A stretch of 64,000 nt of DNA from Spisula solida (lineage: Eukaryota; Mollusca; Bivalvia; Venerida; Mactridae): positions 15,568,501 to 15,632,500 of the forward strand of contig OX365945.1 of assembly GCA_947247005.1 (NCBI GenBank), read 5' to 3'. The number at the start of each line of letters is the position of its first letter. The stretch's first letter is position 1. The position numbers and the translations under genes were made by a program. The notes below the pieces were generated by a model. It made no database searches and had not been told where the DNA came from. It worked only from the letters and a program-made list of their open reading frames with translations. Below are positions 22,531 through 34,700 of the stretch, piece after piece.

Positions 22531-22738
22531 GGGAAATTCAAACCATTATCTAAGGTCAGGGTCTAACTACCAACACAACGTTGAGCCAACGTTAAGTGTT
22601 TACTGCAATATTTTAGAGAATTCTTTATTAATTTTTTTTTTTTTTACAGGTAAGCATGTTATATAATTATTATGGTAGGACAAATATAGTCACCATGCAT
22701 GCAACTATGTGAGAGAAATTAGAGAATGTATCTTGATA
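22531..22738 (+). promoter_or_regulatory. Upstream region / 5' UTR of the receptor-like gene
   Basis: A T-rich tract ending in TTTTTTTACAG at about 22632-22650 looks like a 3' splice site, so the first coding exon may have an upstream non-coding exon. No TATA box or initiator was convincing. Confidence 0.35.
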
Positions 22739-22789
22739 ATGAAGGTTGTGACTGGGACCAGAATGCTGATTCTATTTCTATTTGTTGAG
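22739..22789 (+). CDS. Exon 1: start codon and signal peptide
   Basis: Encodes MKVVTGTRMLILFLFVE, a basic start followed by a hydrophobic core, as in a secretory signal. The core continues into exon 2 (ISTVIS). The donor is GAG|GTGAGT and the exit phase is 0, which matches exon 2. A second ATG at codon 9 could also start a signal peptide. Confidence 0.7.
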
Positions 22790-25700
22790 GTGAGTTTTAT
22801 TTTGGTATCAATTTTTAGCTCATCTGATTTTTGAAAAAAAGATGAGTTATTGTCATCACTTGATCGTCTTCGGCGTCGGCATTGCTTGGTTAAGTTTTGT
22901 GTTTAGGTAAACTTTTTTCATAAACTATCAAAGTTATTGAATTGAAACTTGCAACACTTGTTCACCATCAATACCTGAGCCTGTAAAGCAAGACCCATAA
23001 CTCTGATTTGCATTTTGTAAGAATTATTGCCCCTTTTTGGACTTAGAAAGTTAAATGCCTTGATTAAGTTTTGCGTTTAGGTCCACTTTTCTCCTAAACT
23101 ATCAGAGTTATTGCTTTGAAACTTTCAACACTTGTTCACCATCAATACTTGACCATGTTAAGCAAGACTCATAACTCTGATTTGCATTTTGCATGAGTAA
23201 TTGCCCCCTATTGGACTTAGAAAATTCCTTCAAGTTGGTTAAGTTTTGTGTTTAGGTCCACTTTTCTCATACACTATGTGGGCTATTGCTTTGGAACTTT
23301 CAACACTTTTTCACCATCAACACCTGACCATGTCAAGCAAGAACCATAACTCTGATCTGCATTTTGCATGAGTTATTTCCCCTTTTTGGACTCAGAAAAT
23401 TCCATGGTTAAGTTTTGTGTTTGGGTCCACTTTTCTCATACACTATGTGGGCTATTGCTTTGAAACTTTTAACACTTGTTCACCATCAACACCTGACCAT
23501 GTCAAGCAAGAATCATAACTCTGATCTGCATTTTGCATGAGTCATTTCCCCTTTTTGTACTCAGAAAAATTCCTTGGTTAAGTTTTGTGTTTAGGTCCAC
23601 TTTTCTCATACACTATGTGGGCTATTGCTTTGAAACTTTTAACACTTGTTCACCATCAACACCTGACCATGTCAAGCAAGAACCATAACTCTGATCTGCA
23701 TTTTGCATGAGTTATTTCCCTTTTTGGACTCAGAAAAATTCCTTGGTTAAGTTTTGTGTTTAGGTCCACTTTTCTCATACACTATGTGGACTATTGCTTT
23801 GAAACTTTCACCAACTGTTCACCATTAACACCTGACCAAGTCAACTAAGAACCATAACTCTGATCTGCATTTTGCGAGAGTTATTTCCCCTTGTTGGAAT
23901 CAGAAAATTTCTTGGGTTAAGTTTTGTGTTTAGGTTCACTTTTCTCATACATTATGTGGGCTATTGCTTTGAAACTTTCACCAACTGTTATTGCCCCTTT
24001 TTTCACCATCAATACCTCACTTTTTTAAGCAAGACTCATAAAACTGCCCTACTTTATGCAAGGGTAATGGGCCTTTTTTACAGTCACAATGATCAGATGA
24101 GCGTCTGCACCCGCAAGGCGGGTGCTCTTGTTCATATTTGCTCCAGCTTGTAAATTTAAAGGTTTGCCTTCTTTAATCATCTTACTTCCTTCTGTCCTTC
24201 AAATAATTAAACATGCTAGTCACCTGTGTACAATCAAACCTTGTTAGTGGTCCTGTGTATACATACAGTCACACCTCAGTGACCTGTGTTAGAGTCACCT
24301 GTGTACCGCCACACCTGTGTTAGGGGCACCTGTGTACTGCCACACCTGTGTTAGGGTCACCTGTGTACTGCCACACCTGTGTTAGGTTCACCTGTGTACC
24401 GTCACACCTGTGTTAGGGGCACCTGTGTACCGCCACACCTGTGTTAGTGTCACCTGTGTTAGTGTCACCTGGGTACTGCCACACCTGTGTTAGGGGCACC
24501 TGTGTACCGCCACACCTGTGTTAGGGGCACCTGTGTACCGCCACACCTGTGTTAGGGTCACCTGTGTACCGCCACACCTGTGTTAGGGTCACCTGTGTAC
24601 CGCCACACCTGTGTTAGTGGTCTCCTGTGTGCAGTCCAACCTGCATTTGATTTTAAGACTTGTTACCACTAACACAGGTTTGACATTTGATATTTTTCTT
24701 CAGATATCGACTGTGATCTCGTATCGTACATTGCAAACATGTAACCCGACAGATTGTAAGGAGCTGCACGATATCAAATATCACTGTCCAGATTATGGTA
24801 GCAGTGACTGGTACTGTAGAAAACTTTGTAAGGATTGCAGTGATGGAACAACATACCACTGTGCGAAAAACTATATCTCCCCCAAAGTGGAGGACTCCAA
24901 ACAGAGCTCTGGACATGAGATCTTTACGGACGGCTGTGCGGAGGCAAAAAATTGTTCTCAAGGTTAGTTTTAGGCACCAAACCCTTATCTGTATTTGACA
25001 GCATTCAGTTGGTGTAATCCAGTGAAGGGTCTATTCAATATGCAGTTTAGTAATTTTCTGTCAAACTTTCCTTTCAAACCAGAGCTGAATAATCCGTAAT
25101 TCTGGGCAACTACTTTTAGGCGCTTTTCTATTGAAGGAATGCCATACATGTCTAATATTGTTGAAAACGGTCATATTATGTTAAAAATCAGTGTTATCAT
25201 GTCTAAATGTGGTGTTGATATGTCTAAACGCTGCCTTATTATCTTAAACAGTAGTGTCAACACAACACTACATTTTGACATGATAGCACTAATGTTAAAC
25301 ATAATAAGACAGTTTTTACTCAAGTCTACACCATATTTTGACATGATAACAATACTGTTTAACAAAACAAAGCAGTGTTTTTACACAAGACTACACCTCA
25401 TTTAGACTGTTAAAAGTTTTTGACATAAGGAGATGGTACCATTGATGTCATCACAGCATTTTGACATGTATCAACACCACATTTTGACATAATAACACTA
25501 TTGTTTGATATAATAAGAATTATTTAGACATTATAACACCACATTTAGACATAATAACACTATTGTTTAATATAATAAGAATTATTTAGACATTATAACA
25601 CTACTGTTTCACATAATAAGGATGTTTTTAGACAAGTAAACACCATATTTTGAAATGATAGACAATGTTTCATCATAACAACACCACATTTAGACATAAT

Positions 25701-28700
25701 AACACTACTATTTCACATCAAAACCGGGTTTTATGATAACACTACTATTTAGCAGTATAAACATATCAACCATGAAATAGTAGTGATGACAACAACAAAT
25801 CCAAAGATATAAGACAGCGTTCCATTCTTGACAATCACAATTAAGACTTGGTTAATACACAAAGTTTTATCAAATTAACGTGTGTGGTTAATAAAAACAT
25901 TAAAATTGAAAATTAAAAAGTACTATTGGTATATAGAGAATACTAGGTTAGTGCCGTATAATATGAACTAAGGCATTGCCTAAAGGGGATTCAATCATCC
26001 ATTGATACTATATCAAAATAACTCATTACAGTTATTAGTGAGGGGCATCTTCACAGTATGGTTGTTCATACAGTTTGTATTTATTCTACATTTCATGAAA
26101 TTCAGATAGAATTTTAATAACTCAAGGAAAATTGACTAATACAACAAGAGGACCATTGGCTCTAAAGCGCTCACCATATGACCAGCAGTTTAGGCAGAAT
26201 CAGTGACCTGGTGACCTAGTTTTTGACCCCAGATGACCTAGTTACGAACTAGACCTAGATTTCATAAAGCTACACTTGTGGCCAAGTGTCATTAATATAA
26301 CATAAAAAATGTGACCTCTAGAGCGTAAACAAGGTTTAAAATTGATGTGACCTAGTTTTTGACCCAAGATGACCCAGTTACACACTTGACTTAGATTTCA
26401 AAGCGACAAACATTGTGTCCAAGTTTCATATAGATTAGGTAAAAATGTGACCTCTAGAGTGCTAACAAGGTTTTTCTTTGATGTGACCTTGTGACCTAGT
26501 TTTTGACGCCAGGAGACCCAGTTACCTAGATTTCATATAGCTACACATTGTGGCCAAGTGTCATTAATATAACATAAAAAATGTGACCTCTAGAGCATAG
26601 TGATGTACCGATTATCGGATAACATCGATTAGTGGTGTGCAGAAGTCAGCCGATTCCGATGATCGATGTCATTCATCCATAATCGATCATCGGATAAATA
26701 TAACAAAATGTTAAACAAGACTTATTTAATCAAAAATTGCTAGGAAAATTTCAAAGCATGGAAGTTTGAACCAATTGGATGCCTGTTAGAACCAATTCAA
26801 AGACTTTGTTCAAACTCAGATAGTAAAACGTCTACCGAAAATCATTGTTTTTCCCTTTGTCACCTTTTTTCGCGACTTGGGAAGTAGGAAAACATGCATT
26901 AGTACACTGCATATTCAGTCCCTGTTCTGCCGATTATTAATCGGGAAAATCGCATTGGAAGTGTCAGTCGATTCTAGCTGATGATCGATTATGATTTGCA
27001 ACCCATGTCCCATCACTACTAGAGCGTAAACAAGGTTTTAATTTGATGTGACATAGTTTTTGACCCCAGATGACCCAGTTACGCACTTTACCTAGATTGC
27101 AAAGCGACAAACCTTGTGACCAAGTTTCATGTAGATTAGGTAAAACATGTTCACGAGTGCTCAGGTGAGCTAAAAACTTGACGGACATCATCACAGTATG
27201 AGCGTTCCTATTCATTTTAAGTTTCATGAAATCATACCAGCAGCCAGCTATTTACAAAGAAATGAATGTGAATGGACGGGCAGAGTGAATTTTTCATTAA
27301 ATCAAGGGCAATAACTCTAAAGAAAATTGTCCAATAACAAAACTTGACTGGCATCATCTTAGTGTGAGCATTCATTTTCGTTTTAAGTTTCATGTAATTT
27401 TACCGGCTAGTTACAAAGAACTGACTAGGAAAGGACGGGCGGAGGTAATTCTTCAATAAATCAAGGGTGACAACTAAAGAAAATTGACACACAGAATGTG
27501 TGTTCATATTCATTTTAAGTTACATGAAATTCTTCCAGCTAATTACAAAGAACTGAATGCAAATGGACTGGCGGATGAAATTTTTCAACAAATCAAGGGC
27601 AATAACTCTAAGGAAAATTTACCAATAATGATAACTTGACAGTCATCATCACAGTAATTGGGTGCTCATATTCATTGTATGTTTCATGAAATTCTACAAG
27701 CTAGTTACAAAGAAAGGAATGCGAATGGACGGTCAGAGTGAATTATACTGTAAATCAAGGGTAATAACTCTTAAGGGAAATTGACCAACTTAAACAAACT
27801 TGACGGGCATCATGACTTTTTTATTTTAAGTTGCTTAAAAATGTACCAGTTAGTAGAAAAATGGCTGCAGACGGAAGGACAGACAGAAATATTTAATAAA
27901 TCAAGGTAAATGACTGTCAAAGGAAAAACACCTGACAGGCATCATCAAAGTACTGTATAGTTGTTCATATTTATTTTGATTAAGTTCCATGAAATTCTAC
28001 ATGCAAGTTACAGAGAAATGGCTGTTGATGGCGATGCGTCTTTATAAGCCGTCCACACGCACATTACCCCAAGTGCCGGAGTAAAAGTTAAGCATTACAT
28101 AAGTTCAGTGAGTCACAATGTAACTATATAGACTTCACATAATCTTCCTTTTTTGCAAAAATAATCGCGATTATTGTACCTAGTTGCTCTATTCGCTTAA
28201 TGCAGCCACCCCCCTGTCAAAAAGTATTAGATTCAGAATTTCTCGCTCATTGCTGTTAAATTAATTCTTTTATACTGGAAAACGGGTTTTATCCTGTAAT
28301 GTTGATATGGTCAGTGACAAACCGTATCTGCAGTTATAACTGAACTACCTTTTAGGAGACCCCTAAGGAATCAAAATGATAATGAGCCAGAATATGGTTT
28401 TAAGAACAGTGTGTTTTTAGCGTTTTCTTGAATGACGACTAGAGCTGTCATTGATACGACCCAAGGCATATTGATGATTCCAATATATAGGAAGACAAGC
28501 ATCGGCGATACATCGTTATACAGTTACACATATAGACAGGGTTCTCGGTAGGATTTTGAAGTAGGAGTCCCAGGACTCCTTCTTAGCAAAATGTTGGAGT
28601 CCTATAATAGACAAACAAGAAACAGGCCTTTCAGTCAATGATCCCTTTTTAGCCATTCTACACTGTACATGTTGGGTATATATTCAGCTTTGAGGTAGCA

Positions 28701-31700
28701 CCTTTGGTTAGAGTTTAGACTTGACCCATTTTTACAATTTGTGAACTTACATTTTAACAGAGGGACTGTTTTGTGCAGGAAAAGGATTTTTCGGTGGTTC
28801 CATTCATTTACCCAGGTAGCGGTTCTCGATATCGACATTACTCGGTAATTAAAACCCAATTTTCTGGATCCGGGGGGTTAGCGAGCAATAAGCGGTATAG
28901 TGGGAGTGTATATTTTTTTCTTTTTCAACGTTTAAACATGAAAAACATATAAAACAATTATTGCACATTATCATTAAACATCTTAATTTTATAAACTTTA
29001 GCAAGAATTATCTGAAAAAATGTTCAATATTTGAAATATTGCATTTGATTCTACACTGTCGCTTTCGAAGCTCGATACCGATGGTGAGAAAATATATGCA
29101 TTTTTCAAGTTAAACATATTATTGAGGCAAAAATATTGTCAGCGAGGTCGTAAAATAATGTTGTCAATGTGTTCAAGTAAGACTTTATTCAAATTCTTAT
29201 CTTTTGGCTAAAATAATCGCGATTTTTGTACCTAGTTGCTCTATACGCTATATCAGTTTCCCCCCTGACGTACATTCAGAATATCTCGCACATTATCGCT
29301 CAATTAATTCCGTAATCCCAGACAACGGGTTTTAACCAGTAATGTCGATATGGTGAATATTCTAAAATGTGAATCGATAATCGATTGGTTAAAAATATTG
29401 TTGATACCGCTTAGGTCAATGACAGCTCTTATGATGGCATCACACCGGAGGTCACATGGCAGCTACATACTGTAATGGACAGTCACAGCAGAGCGACAGA
29501 TGAATACCGATCAACACGACAGAAACTTTGTTAAACGCGGGTCAACCAACACAGACATTAACTGGATCTGAGGGTTCTTTGAAGGGTCTTGGGACATCTG
29601 TCACTTCTTCGGTCTTGTTATGTCTTTTTTTTCCAAAAAACCTTCTTATAAATAATCATAAAAGCACTCATGAAAAGTTACATTGTTTGTATTTTGGTCA
29701 ATTCTCATATTTTTTCACGGAGATCTGTATTGACAAACCAGCAGTAGACAGTTGTGATCAATTAACATGGTCATCGAACACAGAATGATTGTTGATAATT
29801 AATTCACAATAAATGGTTGGTTGGTTGATTGTTTGTTGTTGACAATTTGGGTACGAACAAATTTGGATACGCTTCGTTTATCAAACTTTATGATGCAAAT
29901 TAGCATCGAAAGTTGATTTCTTTGTTTACCTACGCCAATTATGTGTATAAAATACAGTTTTCCTTGTTTAAAACAAGTACTTTAATCGTATAAGCAGTTA
30001 TTCTAACGATTGTAGGCTGTGTACTTACTTGACGAATGAAACAACTTCTTCCGTTTGCGAGGGACAGTCTAAAATGCTAACCGACCGCCTTTATCTCGCG
30101 CGCTAGCATTCTTACCTCCCCTATCGCGTTTAATGTTGTGTAAGCTAGGGCCTTCGGTTATCTCAAGGAACATTTTTAAACATCATTAGAAAATAAAAGA
30201 TAATTTATTAACAACAAAAATATTTTTTTAATGAGTTTGCCAATTCCATTCACGTCTTCAGAGTACCCCGAAAAAACACTTCCTGTACACACAAATCTCA
30301 ATCGGACAGGGGTGACCAAATTTCGGATGGGTTAAAAACTCGCAACACGTACAATGCCGTCTTGGATTTTAATCGAGATGCCTTCGGCATCTCGATTAGA
30401 ATCCCTATTACTTGAATTTATTGGGTGAGTTGGAGAAAGTTTATTCGGCGATCCTTGGCGAGCCGAATAAGCCTTTCGGAGACGAACCTAATAAATTCAA
30501 GTAATATAAAGCACTAATCCTAGTGTTCTATTTACCATGCAACACTTTTCTAACACAAGAAATGATTTCTTCACCTTTAAAATACAAACACAAAACCCTG
30601 TTGAACCCGCAAAACGATGTCAAAACATCGTTCTCCAAAATGAAATCTAGAAAATCTAGATCCATATTAAAAGGCAAATATGAATATAAAACGCGCTACA
30701 ATTCAAATACAACCAATAAACACAAACCTACAATTTAACATAACATGCACTACATGTAAACACATTGTGTGCTTCAACGTCGAATCTCTTCAAAATCTAT
30801 CAATGACATTCTAGATATTAAAAGTTGAAATGACGTCGAACATACATGACGTCACTCAGTAGGCCTATGTGACGTTTCCCGTTTTTTAAGTAACAATACG
30901 AATATGTTCCCCTACCAAATAGATTTATTGACAAGATAGATAGAATAAATCAAGCCCGTGACGTGTTTAGGATTCAAATATATCAGGCCCGGCTCCAATA
31001 ATTATGTAAGATTCGCCTTCAATAGTAGGATACTGAATGACTTGGTTGAACTTGAGGTCGAAAGTAGTCCCATGTCATGTGACCACATAACCTTATAAAG
31101 CTCACATGACATAATAAAGCTTAAATTTACACGACAGGTCGATTTCGGGCTAATAAAGGCCTAATAGTAGGATAAATTTATATATACATGGATAAATCAT
31201 AACATATTAATACACTTGTTACTATATATAGTAACAAAAAGAGCCTATTTGCATCTGATTATGGCCATCACGTGCTTGGGTATTGCCTATCCGCCTGGTC
31301 TGCAGTCTCATAATCATAATCGGACCGGTTGAACAGGCGCATGTTACATTATCTGTGTAAACATGACGTCACCTCGGAGCCATAATGACATTACGTTGCT
31401 CTTAAGCAAGATTTCTTTGCCAATTTTATTTACTCTTAGCGCATTTTATTGGTTACAACCTCAGTGTATATCTACATAAGTTGTATTTACGCTATTTGTT
31501 CTCCATAGATATTATGAAATCGAACAATTGTATTAAAGACGTTGTGGGGTGTGGAACAATAGGCTATATTTAGATTCTGTTCATTCCGTTGCTTATGGGG
31601 TGCAAAATGTTGCTCATGGGGTTTCACAAACAAAAGGATGAACAAAAGAAAACCCCACAATGTCAAGTCAGGGAGTCCGTCAGTCACACTTTCTTGTCCG

Positions 31701-34700
31701 GGCTATTTCTCAAGAACCACTGCTCAGATTTTAATAAAACTTCATGGATAGCTTCACTACCAAGTGGAGATGTGCATATCATCGGCACGTTCTGGTTTGC
31801 TGATTATTTACGCAGTTATGCCCCTTGGAAGAATTGCACTATATACTAAATTCTTGTCTGGGGTTTACTCAAACAGTGTTAGAGATATGAATTTAAAATT
31901 TCATAGGTGAATCATAAGATCTCATTGAGGGGATGTGCAGTGCTCAAGAACCATAACTCTATTATGCATATTTTTCGAGTTATTCCCCTTAGTATTTTCA
32001 CATAACTCAAACAGTATTAGAGATATCAATTTGAAACTTCATAGCTGAATAGATCTCATTGAGAGGATGTGCAGTGCCCAAGAACCATAACTTGTTACTG
32101 TATAGCGGGTATATTTCACGGGGTCCATTATTCGCGTTTTCTGGATTTACGGGATTTAAAAATTACACAGTAAGATTATTTATTTCATTCATAAATCGCT
32201 AGTTTCAACTGTTTAACACCTTTTAACGTTGAGAAAACATGATGCACGTATGATATTTGATACAAATGCGTCGAGTTTAAACACATTTTTACAAAAATTT
32301 AATTTCGAATTACATTTTGTGATTTATTATAAGTCGTTGTCTTATTGCCGTATTTCGCTAAACCCAAGTACTTCTTGCAAAGTCATTGGGTCAACGTTGT
32401 TTTATTTCTTGTTGCTCCATTTTTAGCTCATCTGATTTTTGAAAAAAAGATGAGTATTGTCATCACTTGATCGTCGTCAGCGTCGGCGTTGCTTGGTTAA
32501 GTTTTGTGTTTAGGTAGATTTTTTTCATAAACTATCAAAGCTATTGCTTTGAAACTTGCAACACTTGTTCACCATCAATACCTGAGCCTGTAAAGACCCA
32601 TAACTCTGATTTGCATTTTGTAAGAATTATTGCCCCTTTTGGACTTAGAAAGTAAAATGCCTTGGTTAAGTTTTGCGTTTAGGTCCACTTTTCTCATACA
32701 CTATGTGGGCTATTGCTTTGGAACTTTCAACACTTGTTCACTATCAACAACTGACCATGCCAAGCAAGAACCATAACTCTGATCTGCATTTTGCATGAGT
32801 TATTTCCCCTTTTTGGACTCAGAAAATTCCATGGTTAAGTTTTGTGTTTAGGTCCACTTTTCTCATACACTATGTGGGTTATTGCTTTGAAACTTTCAAC
32901 ACTTGTTCATGATTAATAACTGACCATGTCAAGCAAGAATTATAACTCTGATCTGCATTTTGTGTGAGTTATTGCCCCTTTTTGGACTCTGAAAATTCCT
33001 TGGTTAAGTTTTGTGTTTAGGTCCACTTTTCTCATACACTATGTGGGCTATTGCTTTGAAACTTACAACACTTGTTCACCATCAATACCCGACCATGTCA
33101 AGCAAGACTCATAAATCTGATCTGCATTTTGCATGGGTTTTTGCCCCTTATTCGACTTAGAACATTTTTTGGTTAAGTTTTGTGTTAAGATACACTTTTC
33201 TCATACACTATGTGGGCTATTGCTTTGAAACTTTCAATACTTGTTCACAATCAATACCTGGCCATGTCAAGCAAGAACCAGAACTCTTATCTGCATTTTG
33301 TGTGAGTAATTGCCCCGTTTTGGACTCAGAAAAATCCTTGGTTAAGTTTTGTGTTTAGGTCCACTTTTCTCATACACTATGTGGGCTATTGCTTTGAAAC
33401 TTTCAACACTTGTTCACCATCAACACCTGACCATGTCAAGCCAGAACCATAACTCTGATCTTTATTTTTGCAAGAGTTAATAAGCCCCTTTTTCGACTTA
33501 GTTAATTCTTTGGTTAAGTTTTGTGTTTAGGTCCACTTTTCTCCTTAACTATCTGGGTTATTGCTTTGAAACTTTCAACACTTATTCACCATCAATAACT
33601 GACCATGTCAAGCATGACCCATAACTCTGATCATCATTTTGCAAGAGTTATTACCCCTTTTTTCCACCATCAATTTCTCGCTTTTTTAAGCAAGACTCAT
33701 AACACTGCCCTACTTTATGCAAGGGTAATGGGCCTTTTTTACAGTGAAAATGATCAGATGAGCGTCTGCACCCGCAAGGCGGTGCTCTTGTTTGGAGTTG
33801 TCCCCCTTTGTAATTTATCATACTTAATTCTTGTCCAGGCCATAACAGTTATAGATATATCAATTTGAAATTCATAGTAAAATAAATCTCATTAAGTTAT
33901 ACGTGGGACGTTCAAAAATAAACAGGACTGGAGCCCTCACGAAACCATGGTAACACACACCCGGCGCAGCCGAACAATTACCATTAATGGCGATTACGTA
34001 ATGGGGTGTATCTTAAATATTATCATATCGTTTGTTTTCAAACCTCGACGTATCCTTACATGTTACATTCTGGACAATGTCTGCAAACATGAGGACATTT
34101 GGACTGAAATAAACAGAAGTTGAACTCAAAGTGTGACAAATTCGTGACGCAAAAGTGACGTCACCAGAACGTAAGGAAAAACGGACAAACACCAAGTTCT
34201 GTCAACAGCAAGATGATTAAGTCCTCTGAATAGTATGAAATCATCCTAACTTCATTTTGGAAACACTTCTGCGAGTCGTTTATCAGTTTAAGAATTTCAC
34301 TAATGCTTAAATGATAAATGTTCCGCTTTGTAAGACAGGGAAGTAATAGGAAATAATAAGAACGTCTGTGACGTCAGTTACCGAGACATTTTCAAAATAC
34401 CAACGTTTCATGGTACGGATTTTCGCCCAGATATTCGATGTAAGATCCCGAAAAATACATGCGATTCTCGTCAACGCTTTAATTGTGTGACTCATTGTGG
34501 TACTGGAATGTATTCATCACCCTGTATCACTATAAACGTCGTATTTCGTAGCCCTATGCGAAGCACTACTGCCGTGTCAAATAGCGCGACGTCATTTTGT
34601 GCGCCGGGTCATCGTTAGTGACCTTGTTTAGTCACCTGTAACTCTCGGACCGCGTATTTGTTTTAGTTCATATCTTTACAGTATGTAGAAAAAGGATTCT

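Larger units (their letters stand above)
26040..28055 (-). mobile_element. HINE-like core array, family G (minus strand), split by family C
   Basis: Units of about 145-150 bp with AAGTTTCATGAAATTCTACC, CAAATCAAGGGCAATAACTC and TTGACTGGCATCATC appear at 26040-26140 and, in at least five copies, at 27176-28055. The 5' end of a plus-strand family-G relative is at 51379. The array is interrupted by a minus-strand family-C element at 26141-27175, and the unit resumes without loss. Confidence 0.65.

Noticed and set aside
21773..22541. Several repetitive minus-strand ORFs
   Set aside because: All arise from the same 24-bp array. No unique coding sequence, splice signals or codon bias.
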